A stretch of DNA of 64,000 bases from Branchiostoma floridae (Eukaryota; Chordata; Leptocardii; Amphioxiformes; Branchiostomatidae): positions 62,001 through 126,000 of the forward strand of contig NC_049983.1 of NCBI RefSeq assembly GCF_000003815.2. Direction: 5' to 3'. Below, in pieces: positions 1 to 27,500 of this stretch (positions within the stretch are counted from its first letter, which is position 1; each line of letters begins with the position of its first letter). A model generated the notes under the pieces. It worked only from the letters and a program-made list of their open reading frames with translations, was not told the origin of the DNA and ran no database searches. The position numbers and the translations under genes are program-made.

Positions 1-2476
1 TCTCTAAGAATTGATATGAATAAGGACGTCCTTGATATGAATAAGATGGCTTTTCCTAAAAATTGTGGGAAACAGAAATAGGCTACCTACGCCTTACCAA
101 GGAGCTTTTAAAAGCTCCTTGGCCTTACAGAAAGTACAGAGGTGTGTATGCAGGCCCTCTTGAACTTGTGAGGCAAAATTTCCAAGAGCCTTTGTATGCC
201 CTGTAAAACAGCCTGGCTCCTAGGCTATGTATGGTTCCTTGGTAGTTGATTTCAATGACATATGGCTGATCTCCTTTGACAGTCCCCCGCAAATACTGGC
301 CAAATTGTTAACAAACGTGACAGTGAGCTAACTCTGTACACTCTTTTGTCATGTTGTTTGCAGACCATATATATGTAAGATCAAGTGGCTAGATTACGTT
401 TCAAAACCAAGAAAGTTCTATTCCAGCAAGGACTCAATGAAACCTCGATTCCTGAGGCTCTTTAAAACGGGCCTATGCCTGGCATTTTGGAGCATGGTGT
501 TCTAATATAGCAAAACACTTGGACTTCATATACTCTTACATAGTCGGCATCTAAGAATGAACAAAATTAATTATTATTACATAATTGTATAAGAAGGTAC
601 TGGTTGTATTACCTGTAGTATGTACCAGTGTCCATGGTAAGGTGTAAAAAAACAGCCACCTCCCATTCTAGGCTTCATATGATTTATTGCAAGAAAAATG
701 TTGGCCGGTTGCCCAACTCGAGTGTACACACTAACCGACTTTTGATATATCACAAGTTTCCTTGACATAAAGCATGACTACATGGTTTGAATATTAACAG
801 AAAGTTTGGTAGTCGCAATTATCGGCCATAACCATAACTTTTTCACCTAACAGCTTATCAGCCAACATAAAGTTGTGGTTGACAGTATTACAGTCAACAG
901 AGACATATGTCCTGTTTGAAAAAATACCAGTTTTACTGGAGTCATTTAAAGTAACAATTCAGTCCCGGTTCTCTTGATAAGACAAGGATGTCCCTCGTTA
1001 ACCTCCTTGGACATTAAAGATAATTCGATTAAAGCTAGAGGTTTTAAGCATTTGCAAGCAAATACACACAATTCTTTACCTTCACTTGGTCTAGCCTAAC
1101 AAACTAATGGTCCTCTTTATTCTTACTGAGACCAAGGTTAACCTCCTTGCTGAAACACATTCATATACAGGGTGACCAGCCCCTCCAGCTCTGTCCTACC
1201 ACTTGCTACATAATGTAATCAAACACAATAGTGTCTGCTACAGTAACCATGGCGACAACAATCAGGTCATTGACCTTATTCGTTTGGAGAAGAAGAAAAA
1301 AGAAACTGAGCAAAAACAATATGTTACTGTTCGGTGGAGCCAAACATAATAATAAAATCCTCCAAGTCCATATTACATATTAAACAGACTGGCTGCCACA
1401 CCAAAACCAACAAAACGAGTCATACTTTCTTTTTTTTACATACAATTCTTAACTTCAACAAAGTCACCAACATATTGCATACAATGTTGACTATTCTTCA
1501 ATCATAGAATTTTTAACATCCAAAGTTCCAACAATTACAATTTGGAATAATCTCATTACAAGCAAATACTTCTAACGAGATTTGGTATGCGCAGTTATAA
1601 CAATAGGCACTTGATAAATATCCGTAAAATAAACTTTGTCAGTACAGACAAGGAGGTTAACAGACGACCCCCCCCTACAGTCTCTGTCTCACTCAATTAC
1701 TTCTCACAGCAGACAACATATTGATAACTAATGAAGCAAGAAATTTGATCCTCAGTGGTTTGGATTAGACATTTACATGTAAATATGGGTGCTCATAGTC
1801 CTACCAAGGGGTCTATTCAATCTTTCTAGTCTTACATATTTTCATTCAAATGATCATGGACATGACAATGTGCTCTGTCTCTTGCCTTTTTTGTGGTTTC
1901 TTTTACATTCTATTTCAAGTTTAAGCACTTCTGTTGAGGCTTTTAGCCTGGATGCCAGACTGTTTCCAGGGCCTATACAAGCCAGTTCATTGTTGTTGTT
2001 GTTGCCCTTGTTTAACGTCTATCATTTCGCTAGACATGGCCTTTTTTCTGGTTCTTTGTAAATTCTATTCTAAGTTTGAACATTTCTGTTGCTCAGTGGT
2101 TTTTATCTTAGCCTGGATGCCAGACTGTTTCCAGGGCCTATACAAGCCAGCTCATTGTTGTTGTTGATGTTGTTGTCCTTGTTTACTTTAACATCTATTA
2201 TTTCGCTAGACATGGTCTCTTGGTGCATGGTTTACTTGGTTCCCTAAACAGGTTCAATACCTCTGTAAGTTACTCCTGGGTGACTTAGCCTCAGCTCTAG
2301 GGCCAACATGCCCCCAAGGAAATTTTACCACAGACACCAGTGAGTTCGGCCCTGAGAAATTGTCTGGCATCCAGGATATTCCTATTTATGTGCCTCATAG
2401 TTTTTCAGACATGTCCGCTAGATTGTCTGAAGGACCAAGTAAGGGAGCACTTGCAAGAGATTCTCACAAAATTCTG
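1..2476. other. Intergenic region downstream of RTCB
   Basis: Apart from the 1942-2215 duplication I see only AT-rich sequence with short AGGAGGTTAAC-type motifs. Open frames here are short and without recognisable features. Confidence 0.5.
1942..2215. repeat. Two-copy tandem duplication with TTG microsatellites
   Basis: TTAGCCTGGATGCCAGACTG at 1942 and 2108, each followed by a TTG run and TTTCGCTAGACATGG; unit about 165 bp. Confidence 0.65.
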
Positions 2477-2482
2477 TTTATT
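2477..2482 (-). terminator. Candidate RTCB polyadenylation signal
   Basis: AATAAA on the minus strand about 310 nt after the RTCB stop. It is the first perfect hexamer I noticed downstream; actual use is not shown by the sequence. Confidence 0.35.
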
Positions 2483-2551
2483 TTTTCTTCTCCAACAGTC
2501 TCATTCAAAGCCTCTAATAAATATGTCTTACTCAGTTACTGCCGTGAAATT

Positions 2552-2637
2552 GCTAGCCTGGATACCAGACCTCAGTCCAATCTCATTCAGACGATAGATA
2601 TTTTTGAGATCAGGCTGGGGTCTGGTATCCAGGCTGT
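2552..2637. repeat. Short hairpin (GCTAGCCTGGATACCAGAC)
   Basis: Arms GCTAGCCTGGATACCAGACC and complement around 40 bp; in the RTCB 3' flank. The same CCTGGATNCCAGAC motif occurs at 1948 and 2113. Confidence 0.55.
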
Positions 2638-2789
2638 GAAACTGTGGTTGACTCAAACATATCAGCTCTGGTTAGACAAAGAATAGTATATCTAGATATG
2701 TCCCTGGTTAGACAATAAACCATTTGTTGCCACTGACAACAAGTCTCTCAACAGTCTTCGTATGATGACGTCAGCTACAAATTGCGACA

Positions 2790-18890
<16,101 letters not shown>

Positions 18891-19329
18891 CCTACAGGAA
18901 TAAGGGTTACATTTCAGGTACAATCAGTGGTCTTCAAGCAACATGATTATGAGAGAATACATGAACCTGTATCATTTCTCAAGAATACTAGTAAACACGT
19001 TCAGTGTCGGAGTACGCATGTGCAGGAAGAAGGATTGGGTGATATGTCAAAGGTAAAGGCCCCTGACACAAAAAAGCTATTATCATGCTAATCAAGACAG
19101 TTGGATAGTTTTAAGCCTTAATTAAGGAATACTACTTTTTTTTTAGTAGTATTTACTAGTATTTGTGAAAAAATTAGGTGTGACCCTTTAGAGCTGAAGA
19201 AACCATGACGGATGCCTGGTGAAAGCTTTAGTTTAGCACAAGCATTATTTGTTGAGTACCAGTTTTACATTTATATTCCTAGATGTGACGGGTCGTTCAG
19301 TGTAACATAACCAGCTGCTGCTGTGCCAC

Positions 19330-19440
19330 GTGCCTGCAAAGCTGGTGTGTTACGCCAGAGGGCGGTTATACCGGCTATATAGATACAGATACAGATACAG
19401 ACTGAAGTTGGTGTGTTATGCCAAATGGTGGTTATACCGA
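19330..19440. repeat. GTGTGTTACGCC / ATAGATACAGATAC repeat module
   Basis: Two tandem copies of a module with TGTGTTAYGCC, GGTTATACCG and ATAGATACAGATACAGATAC. Another copy lies on the minus strand at 3095-3165 and a partial one at 20200-20232. Confidence 0.5.
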
Positions 19441-20215
19441 ATGTCGGACACTTCGGCACATGGACACTTCGGCCCCCTGGCAATCAGGACATTTCGGCCC
19501 CAAGCCGAGGACACTTCGGCCCAAAGCCGAGGACACTTCGGCCCCATTCCAAGGACACTTCGGCCCCAAGCCGAGGAAACTTCGGCCCCGAGTCTACTCC
19601 ACAATAGTTATCTAACACGTAGCCTTAGTTGACTAAATAACGTATAATTCTAGGACGTATGATTTTACTTGTACAGTATATTATATAGTGTTCTCCTGTT
19701 TACTCGATGAAATCGTCATTAGTGATAACAATTTTTTTGCGTTTTCGGGGCATGAAGATCCCTTTTTGCTCCGGTTTTCTGGATGACCCTAGCTTACTTG
19801 AAGTCTTACCTACTGCGATGTATAGTTAGCCGTCTTAAACAGTCCTATAAAGTACTCCACAACGCGACCTGTTACGGATATTTTTTTTAATGTACAACAT
19901 AGGTAACTTACATGTACAGCTTAAAAATGAATCTACTGCTCAAAACACCCGACTGGCATTAACTGTTCATCGTAAATATCGAAATCAATGTCCTTACAAC
20001 TGCGAGCTAAGAGATTAATTTGTACATTGCATAGCATGCCCACGCACACAGGAACTAGCAGGGCCGAAGTGTCCTGGACTTGGGGCCGAAGTGTCCTGGA
20101 CTTGGGGCCGAAGTGTCCTGGACTTGGGGCCGAAGTGTCCTGGGCTTGGGGCCGAAGTGTCCGGGCCGAAGTGTCCATGTGCCGAACTGTCCTGATACCG
20201 GTTATACCTGCTATA
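19430..20215. mobile_element. Fold-back element with tandem-repeat arms
   Basis: Left arm 19430-19605 and right arm 20060-20215 are inverted copies, each beginning GTTATACCG or similar, then TTCGGCACATGGACACTTCG, then tandem ~21-bp units GGACACTTCGGCCCCAAGCC. About 450 bp of unrelated AT-rich sequence lies between. No coding. Confidence 0.7.
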
Positions 20216-20399
20216 TAGATACGGATACAGAGACACTGGTCGAAACAAGAACTGTTTTCGCTGTACATGTGTAGAATGGTGAAGGCGCTTATTTGGCCAA
20301 GCATACGGGGTCACCTGTACTTTTCTTAGTACGCGTGTTGGGTTCTTTTAATATACTCAGGTTTGACATCTGAGACCCCCCAATTACTATGTCCCCTAC

Positions 20400-20752
20400 C
20401 AGGGCTCTAGCCAGCGTCCGTTTTTCCGTCAATTGACGGAAATTTGCGGCGTGTGACGGAAAAATTTTAAAACCAATCCGTCAACTTTGACGGACAAAAA
20501 TCTGATAAAAGCTCCTTGGTGGAAGCTACAGGCTGCTTGGGGACGCCGTCCACGGCCGTAAAAGCCACACACTGTTTGTTTTGCTATTGTTATGATTGTT
20601 GACAATGTGTGTCGGTGCCCTTTCGCATACGATAATCTCATTAAAACCCGTTTTTCAAGGTCTCAGTTCAGTCTCTCTAACTCCTGGAATAGTGTTTTCG
20701 CGACAATGGGAACTGGCTGACAGAAAAAAATGTCGAGCTGGCTAGAGCCCTG
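20400..20752. mobile_element. hAT-like MITE, second copy, opposite orientation
   Basis: 353 bp, same ends as the copy at 7934, inverted internally, flanked by the 8-bp direct repeat TCCCCTAC. Downstream of the RTCB promoter, in the proposed 5' intron. Confidence 0.88.
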
Positions 20753-21242
20753 TCCCCTACTAGTACCAAGGACAATATAAGTAGAAAGCATTCTTCTAGT
20801 CTTCCTTCACTACATCATCTTAGTAGCATTTAGCAATCTCAAAATTTGCAGTGTTGTCAATCATAACATTAACACTTCGTAGAACACATGTAACAAGAAA
20901 TTTAGAAAAAGATTCAACTGTTCAAATAGAGACTATATAAAGAAGACCTCAAATTTTATGCATATTCGGTATCAACAGGTTTTCAGTAGTCTTGCAACTA
21001 ACGTTATCCCAAAAGGAATCAAAATACTAAAATTGTAATGTTACGTTACCACCACTATGAAAGGTGTTTCATATTTTCTGCAAAATGATGAATAAAATAT
21101 CATCTAAAAAAAGAAATCTAGAAAGGGGATGTAGTCACTGGTCCCCTGAACATCTAAACTTTTTCCTACGCTCATATCATGCAACAAAATCATATAACAG
21201 TGGCACAAAATTCTATGGTTTTGCAGTATAAATGCCACATGC

Positions 21243-21626
21243 CACATCGACAAGATAGAGGCCGTTCAGAGAAGAGCAGCAAGATTTGTACTTAACAAGT
21301 TCCACAATACATCTAGTGTGAGCAGTATGTTGAGTACTTTAGGTTGGCAGTCACTGAAACAACGCAGGAAAACAGCACGTTTGGGTACATTATTCAAAAT
21401 CCATCACGGGATAGTCCAGTGCCCAGTCATCAGCAGTAAACTAGTACCGCCCCCAACACGACAACGCCGCAAGCACAACTGCCAGTTCAAGCAAATCTCC
21501 ACCAGAACATTATACAGAGATGGGTCATTCTTGCCAAGAACAATCAAGGACTGGAATGGTTTACCAGCAGAGACAGTCGAGGCCGCCACAGTAGACACGT
21601 TTGTGTCTCGGGCCTCTGCTTCATAA
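21243..21626 (+). pseudogene. Non-LTR retrotransposon reverse transcriptase, C-terminal fragment
   Basis: Reads IDKIEAVQRRAARFVLNKFH, then LGWQSLKQRRKTARL and FLPRTIKDWNGLP ending RAS and TAA. This is the usual C-terminus of CR1/Jockey-like reverse transcriptases (QRRAARFV; LGW-L--RR; R--DWN-LP). The 5' portion is missing. A (GAA)n run at 21790-21815 follows and may mark the 3' end. Lies just upstream of the RTCB promoter. Confidence 0.8.
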
Positions 21627-22003
21627 CAACTTACCTTGACAACGGACGGATTCAAGGGTATCGACCATGGACTGTTTAATGGACTAACGAGTAATGCGTC
21701 TACAAGTGCGAGTATTGCGTCTGCAAGTGCGAGCGTCACCACCCCCAAACATGCCAGTATAATCTTCGCCAAGATTGTGGGCATTAACGGGAAGAAGAAG
21801 AAGAAGAAGAAGAAGTCATCCCTTCAGTGAAGAAGTTGATAGGGGGAGGGGGGCGTATGCTGCCGGAACTTACTAAGCTTGCCAACCAGCAAACAAACAA
21901 AAATAACGTCAATATCTGGGTCCCACAGACGCTACAGGACCTAAACTACCAAGCAAATATCACAGAAGCCGCTGACGGGACCTGGTAACTCTGTTTTACC
22001 TAC

Positions 22004-22068
22004 CTGAATATAGAAACAGCAGACGATCTAACGTGGAAATGTGGAGACAGCTAGCAGGATTCACCGCG
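22004..22068 (-). other. RTCB: Candidate non-coding first exon of RTCB
   Basis: On the minus strand a consensus donor (TTCAG/GTAGGTAAAA, exon edge at 22004) lies upstream of RTCB, and coding exon 1 is preceded by an acceptor-like sequence next to its ATG. The two would pair across an intron of about 3.1 kb. The transcription start (about 22068) is only estimated. Confidence 0.4.
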
Positions 22069-22075
22069 CGACGTG

Positions 22076-22097
22076 ATTGGTTAGCTGGTGTCACGTG
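22076..22097 (-). promoter_or_regulatory. Candidate RTCB promoter: CCAAT box and CACGTG E-box
   Basis: A minus-strand CCAAT (22076-22080) and a palindromic CACGTG (22092-22097) lie just upstream of the proposed non-coding exon, in a locally CpG-richer patch. No TATA box is evident. Confidence 0.3.
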
Positions 22098-23253
22098 GTA
22101 ATATTAGAAACTGCACAGCATCAGACCGCTACTAGAAGGCGCTGTTGAGTGATGGTTTCAAAATCTCAGGCTGTAGAGATGGGTACTTCATGGGGTCTCA
22201 GAGGATTGTTTGACGTCGTCAGTGTACGGAAATTTCGATACAACCGGAGAAAACTGATGATTAGGCTGAGAAAAATGTAGTTCTTTCCGGTTTATACCCA
22301 AATGACCCATGTACAAGTTTGTTTCGTACCGGTGTATGTAAAATTGTGTATATAGGCTTATGTATCTCTGTTACATACCCTTGCCTCTTCCCTCATGACC
22401 TCGATGAAAAGCGGCCTGCAGGCCGATTTGAGCTTTCATGAATAAACAAAGGTTCAAACAAAACAAAATTAAACAAATCCTAGGAAAACCTGCTGATCCT
22501 AGCTTTTCGGGGGTCGAAAAACTCCTCCAGAATGGTTTAATTAAATTGTAAGGGTAACAAATATTTTCCCCATTGTATGTCGCCCTCATGTAGACTTATC
22601 TTTTATCATTTGTGAATTTTAGGTATATTCTGTATATGTTATTTTCCTGTGGGACATGTAGCTTTTGTTGATACAGACCACAAAAAGAGTGACTGTAATG
22701 TACTTAATATATAGTGTTAAGCTAATTGTGGATTTTAAAAGAACTCAAACCTGTACCCTTCTCGACAATACGTTGGGTTAGAGTCTTGGCACGCAACACC
22801 CCTGACTGGGAGTCCCCGTCTAGGCTGTTTTCTATCCGATAAGTTACGTTGAAATGCAATAGCAATGTCATGTATAACTGTAACAGCAACAGTGCAATGC
22901 ACGTTAAGGTACCGGTTATGACATGAGCGCAATATCGTATGTATCAAAAGTCAAATCCACATAGTTTTACCCTCCAGATGTTACTGATCTGACTAAGGGG
23001 TCGCCCTAGGTATCTTCTTTTTTAAATAATTCATAATGTATGTTGGTAGGTTATACCGTTGTTGTTATAACATTTATTGTAATATATGACGCATATTATC
23101 TCTAACTCTTATCCAGTTATGAATACTTGTTAGACGCAAGTTATCTCTAACTCTTATCCAGTTGTACAAATTAATTTGTCTTTAAATATTCTAATCTTAA
23201 GATATAGAATTGCATCTGGAAAGTGCGGGATATTGGATTCGTTCAATCGCCCA
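22098..23253. other. RTCB-BICD intergenic region
   Basis: Contains a retrotransposon 3' end-like module at 22385-22440 and otherwise AT-rich sequence. No gene seen. Confidence 0.5.
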
Positions 23254-23456
23254 TCCATCCATCGATCGATCCATTCATCCATCCATCCATCCATCGATCC
23301 ATCCATCCATCCATCCATCCATCCATCCATCCATCCATCCGCCCATTCATTCATCCATCCATCCATCCATCCTCCGATCCATCCATCCATCCATCCATCC
23401 ATCCATCCATCCACCCATTCATCCATCCATCCATCCATCCATCCATCCATCCCCAT
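23254..23456. repeat. (ATCC)n microsatellite
   Basis: About 200 bp, between the BICD stop and the RTCB promoter. Confidence 0.93.
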
Positions 23457-23742
23457 CCAATACCCCAAACAAGTTGGGGTCATTATTTTCATCTCTTACA
23501 CCACTCACGCACACAAATGTCCAATGAAAGAAAGGAACGGATGACGCAATATTCCGTACATATGATAATATTCAACCAAAAATTTAATTCCATGCTCATA
23601 CATAAAACAAACCGTTGCACTTTAATAAAACAGAGAAAGATATTCGATGGGAAATAAATCTTCATAGGCAACTTTGATCATAAAATACATTACTAGATGG
23701 ACAGACAACATTACTTCATTCGGATATGGGAATTAGTAGACA

Positions 23743-24574
23743 TCATACAACATTGATTGTTGACGAGAGTCTGGAATTAGATCTTTTCAAACGATTGAAC
23801 TGGTCGAGGTAATCTTCTAGTTTTTGTTCCAACTCCACTTTCTGTTGGACCGCTGCCATCAGGGCGGCCTCCAGTTCTTTCCTCTCCTTCTCCTCTGATT
23901 CCTGTCTCTTCAGCATGTCGTTCTTTTCTGTCTCTAAAGCAGCGACGTGGTCCTGCATTTCTTCTACCTGCGCCACGAGATCGTCGCATCTACCCGCCCA
24001 ACCCGTTCGCAACGCGTGGAAGTTCGCAACCTCCTCCCGAAGCTCTTGAACCTCTTCCCACAAGGAACCCAGCTCTTCCTGATCTTTCACTCTCGACGTG
24101 TCAAAAGTTTGTTGAAGCGTCGTGATTTCAGTTTCCGCAGCCGCTTTGTTGACTTTCAGCACAGTTCGCAATGAAGCGACTTGTTCCCTTTTGGAATTGA
24201 GCAGAGTTTTGAGTTTCTGGACCTGCTCTTGGAGTTCTAAGCGTTCGGCAGCCATAGATGAATCGACGTACGACAACTGGCTGGTGATGTCGAGTGTTCT
24301 ATCTACGGTACGCCTCACTTGTTTGAGCTGATCTTTAGTCGTGTGGAGTAGCACGTGGCAAGTAATCGGGTCCGTGACTTTATTATCTGGCTTTTGTGCT
24401 CTAAATGCTAAATTGTCTGTGGATGAAGATTTCAAGTCTTTGTTAGGAGAGTTTCTTTCTATCTTAGAAGAGTCTTTTGTACCGGATGGTCTCAGATGTT
24501 GTTGTTTTGACTTGGCTTCAAGTTTGCTACCACTTCTTTTCCGAACGGGTTGCTTTTCCTTTGTTGAAGGAGTC
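23743..24574 (-). CDS. BICD: BICD coding exon 8, C-terminal cargo-binding domain and stop
   Basis: 832 nt, residues 380-656. A basic Ser-rich linker (380-440) is followed by the coiled-coil cargo domain with the SKREQVASLRTVLKVNK block and HALRTGWAGRCDDL. Acceptor CCGCAG, stop TGA at 23743-23745. ATTAAA on minus at 23583-23588 is a possible poly(A) signal. Confidence 0.93.
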
Positions 24575-27500
24575 CTGCGGAAGAGATAGCAAATTAGAAA
24601 GCTGTACTATATTTATTATATTTTTATTATATTTACTCTAGTTTATCCCAACATTGCTAAAACTTAGGCAAAACTAAAACTTAAGTGACTTTTCGGTGAC
24701 CGCCCATATACCTTCTTCGATTTCAGAGCAATAATGAAACGGGACGAGGGGGGATACAAACTTAGCTACGTTTGGGATTGTGTTTTTGCCGCAAAAGCGC
24801 CACCTATATCGGCTGCATATATCGGCGAGAATCCAGTCAGAAAGGAGGAAGATGTCTGTGATAGACATCTAAACGTGAGCAACTTTACTGATTGTGTAAA
24901 AGAAAACAGGTCAATTCTTCTCTTTTTTTTATCCAGTTGAAACGTCTGCTTGGAGACTACGGACAAGCAATATATCAAGCGGTAGAAGGTACGCACCTCC
25001 CGGCCTCTTTTATCCTGCTCAGCCGTTTGCCGTTGACCATCAGGGCGGTTTTGTAGACGTGTTTCAGCTCCTCTGTCATCGTTTGCAGCTCCTTGTGTAT
25101 GGTGTTGTTACTGTCCTGATATCGCAGCTTCTCAGCTTCTAACTGCAGTTATATATAATACAGTACATCATAGGCAACGTTATAAAAAGAAAAAGTTTAC
25201 ATGGGCCGCGATAACGTTCAATACGGGTGTCCCAGACCGGGTGATAAGTTGGGTTAACACATGGGGTTCTACAGTTATCACACGGCTTCCATAGAATGAT
25301 TCGAACGCGAAAATTCCAGACTCGTAGGTTGCAATTTGGGTTCAAATGTCTTATTCAAAGACACAAGATTTGGCAACTGCTGGATGATTTTGCGTAGAAA
25401 AATGTGTTTTTTTTTTCGGGTATTGTAACATACTTCACATAGATAAAACACAAGGACTTCGGGCTGGCACCTCGGGTGATACTGAATACACCGTGTTGTG
25501 TACATAGATCCCGTCCCCCAAAACTATACAAACAGCTCCCGAGCAACATGAAACCAACTTTACCTTTTTGTTGTAATTTTCCGTCTCGGACATTTTCCCC
25601 TTTGTCTCTTCAAGCGTCCTCAGCAATGTCTCTTTCTCCCTCTTGATCTACATGACAAAATCAAAGTTGACAGTCACAAAAGATTTCTTCATGTACAATT
25701 TAAAATGGTCGATATTTTTACGATTTGAAGCTTGTCTTTTTGTAAAAATTCAGGGCTTTTCTAGAGCTATTGACTCTATGGGGAAGAGACAAGAAAATCG
25801 GTAAAACTAACAAGAGGATGATGATGATGACTCTTTGGTAAAAATTGGTAAAATATCCGTCGTTCTTTTGATAAGTTATTCTCTTCGAAAATGTTTAACA
25901 AAAAACGCCACTGCAGTTCCAGGGCAGGCTGCTAATTATGTGGTAAACCTACACCACTTCTTTCTTACACCAAAAGCTATTTGGCAACAAAACATCAAGA
26001 CCTCGGTGCTAGCATATCCTGACGTGTGACAAAGGATACAAAATTAAAAGTCAGTTCCATTACCAAGGTCACACACCAGGGGGCGCAAAATCAACACTGA
26101 CCTTCGATCTTTCCAACACCTACCGACATACTAAATATCATCACAATCTATCCAGATCGATGTTCTAAAGTTATGCTGATAACAATTGCAGTAGAAGCCA
26201 GTAAATTGCACAACTGGATTACCGCTACTATCTACTGTGTCTGGAAATATAAACACACATAATTAATAACAACAATGCCTCCATCATGGAGGTAAAAAAA
26301 ACATGTATTTACCTCTTCCAGTTGCTCGTTGAGCATGTCTATCTCTGACGTCCGGAACTCGCTGAGGAAGTCTGTGACCTGGACGGGGGACTGTCTCGGT
26401 GACTGGAACATCGTGGGCTCTTCCGGAGTTGTAGGGATCTTGTGATTACTCGTCAGGGAGTCGACCTGCTCTTGTAAGACCATCTTCTGTTCTCGTTCGT
26501 CGTCTAAGGAGCACAGAGCTTCTTCCAGCTAGACAAGAAAAGTACAAGACATTAGGTAGGCCCGAGGATATTTTGACGAATATGAATACCCAGTATTAGC
26601 GAATATCTTATGTCTATTGTACCTCCATTTACTAAGACATGCAATGGTTTCGGCAGTCAAAATGGATGAGGCAGCGTTGTTACATGCATTCAAAAAGCAC
26701 TTACTCAAGAAACTAGATATGATTTCGGAAACGGTCAGACGTTTCAAACAAAATCTGTTGCCAAGTTTTCGTCAGTGACACTGGCAAAAAATCCTATTGG
26801 GGAGTTTTTACATCCTAGATGTAAATTCATATGCAAAAAGATCTAGTGGAAGAACAGGTTTATCCTACTTATGAATGAATATGCAAAAAGGGGAGGGAGA
26901 CACATGTTTAATAGTCCAAAGGCAGCAAGGGTAAGACAAGTAAAGATTCAGAATTTTGATCTTAGTAGCATTGGCACCTGTTTGTAGCATTCACAAGTGT
27001 AGCAAAATCCAATACCTTACTTTTGGCACTGGTGCGGTCAGCAAACAGTAGATTTTGAACAGCATACATCAACAGTAAGATACCGTATGATTTACCTGTT
27101 TCTGTGCGACTTGTTTGACTCGGCTCTCCTCCTTCATCTGACTGTTCAACAGCTCGATGTCGTCCAGAAGACGCTTGTTCTCATTCTTTAAGGCACCCTG
27201 CTCCACTTGGGAGGACTTCAGGACTGACATCTTTTCGGAGAGAGAAGAAAATGTCTAAGAGGCTAGATAATTACTTGTAGTTCAGGATGACAATGTTATT
27301 TATACACAACCATTTGTTTGAACCAGGGCCGACTTCTCGGTGGTTAGCTGTCACCTTATTCAAGACGATACAGACTGGTTCTACTTCAAACTGCTAATGC
27401 TAATGCATCGGTCATAATTGGAAAAAGGGGCCCAAACAGGTAGTTGAAAGGCCTTTTGTCACATTCGGGCGTGACCCCAACGTGGTCCCGTGAGGCACCT

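Noticed and set aside
23154..23657. Open frames on both strands rich in HPSI or MDGW
   Set aside because: They are translations of the (ATCC)n microsatellite, open in several frames.
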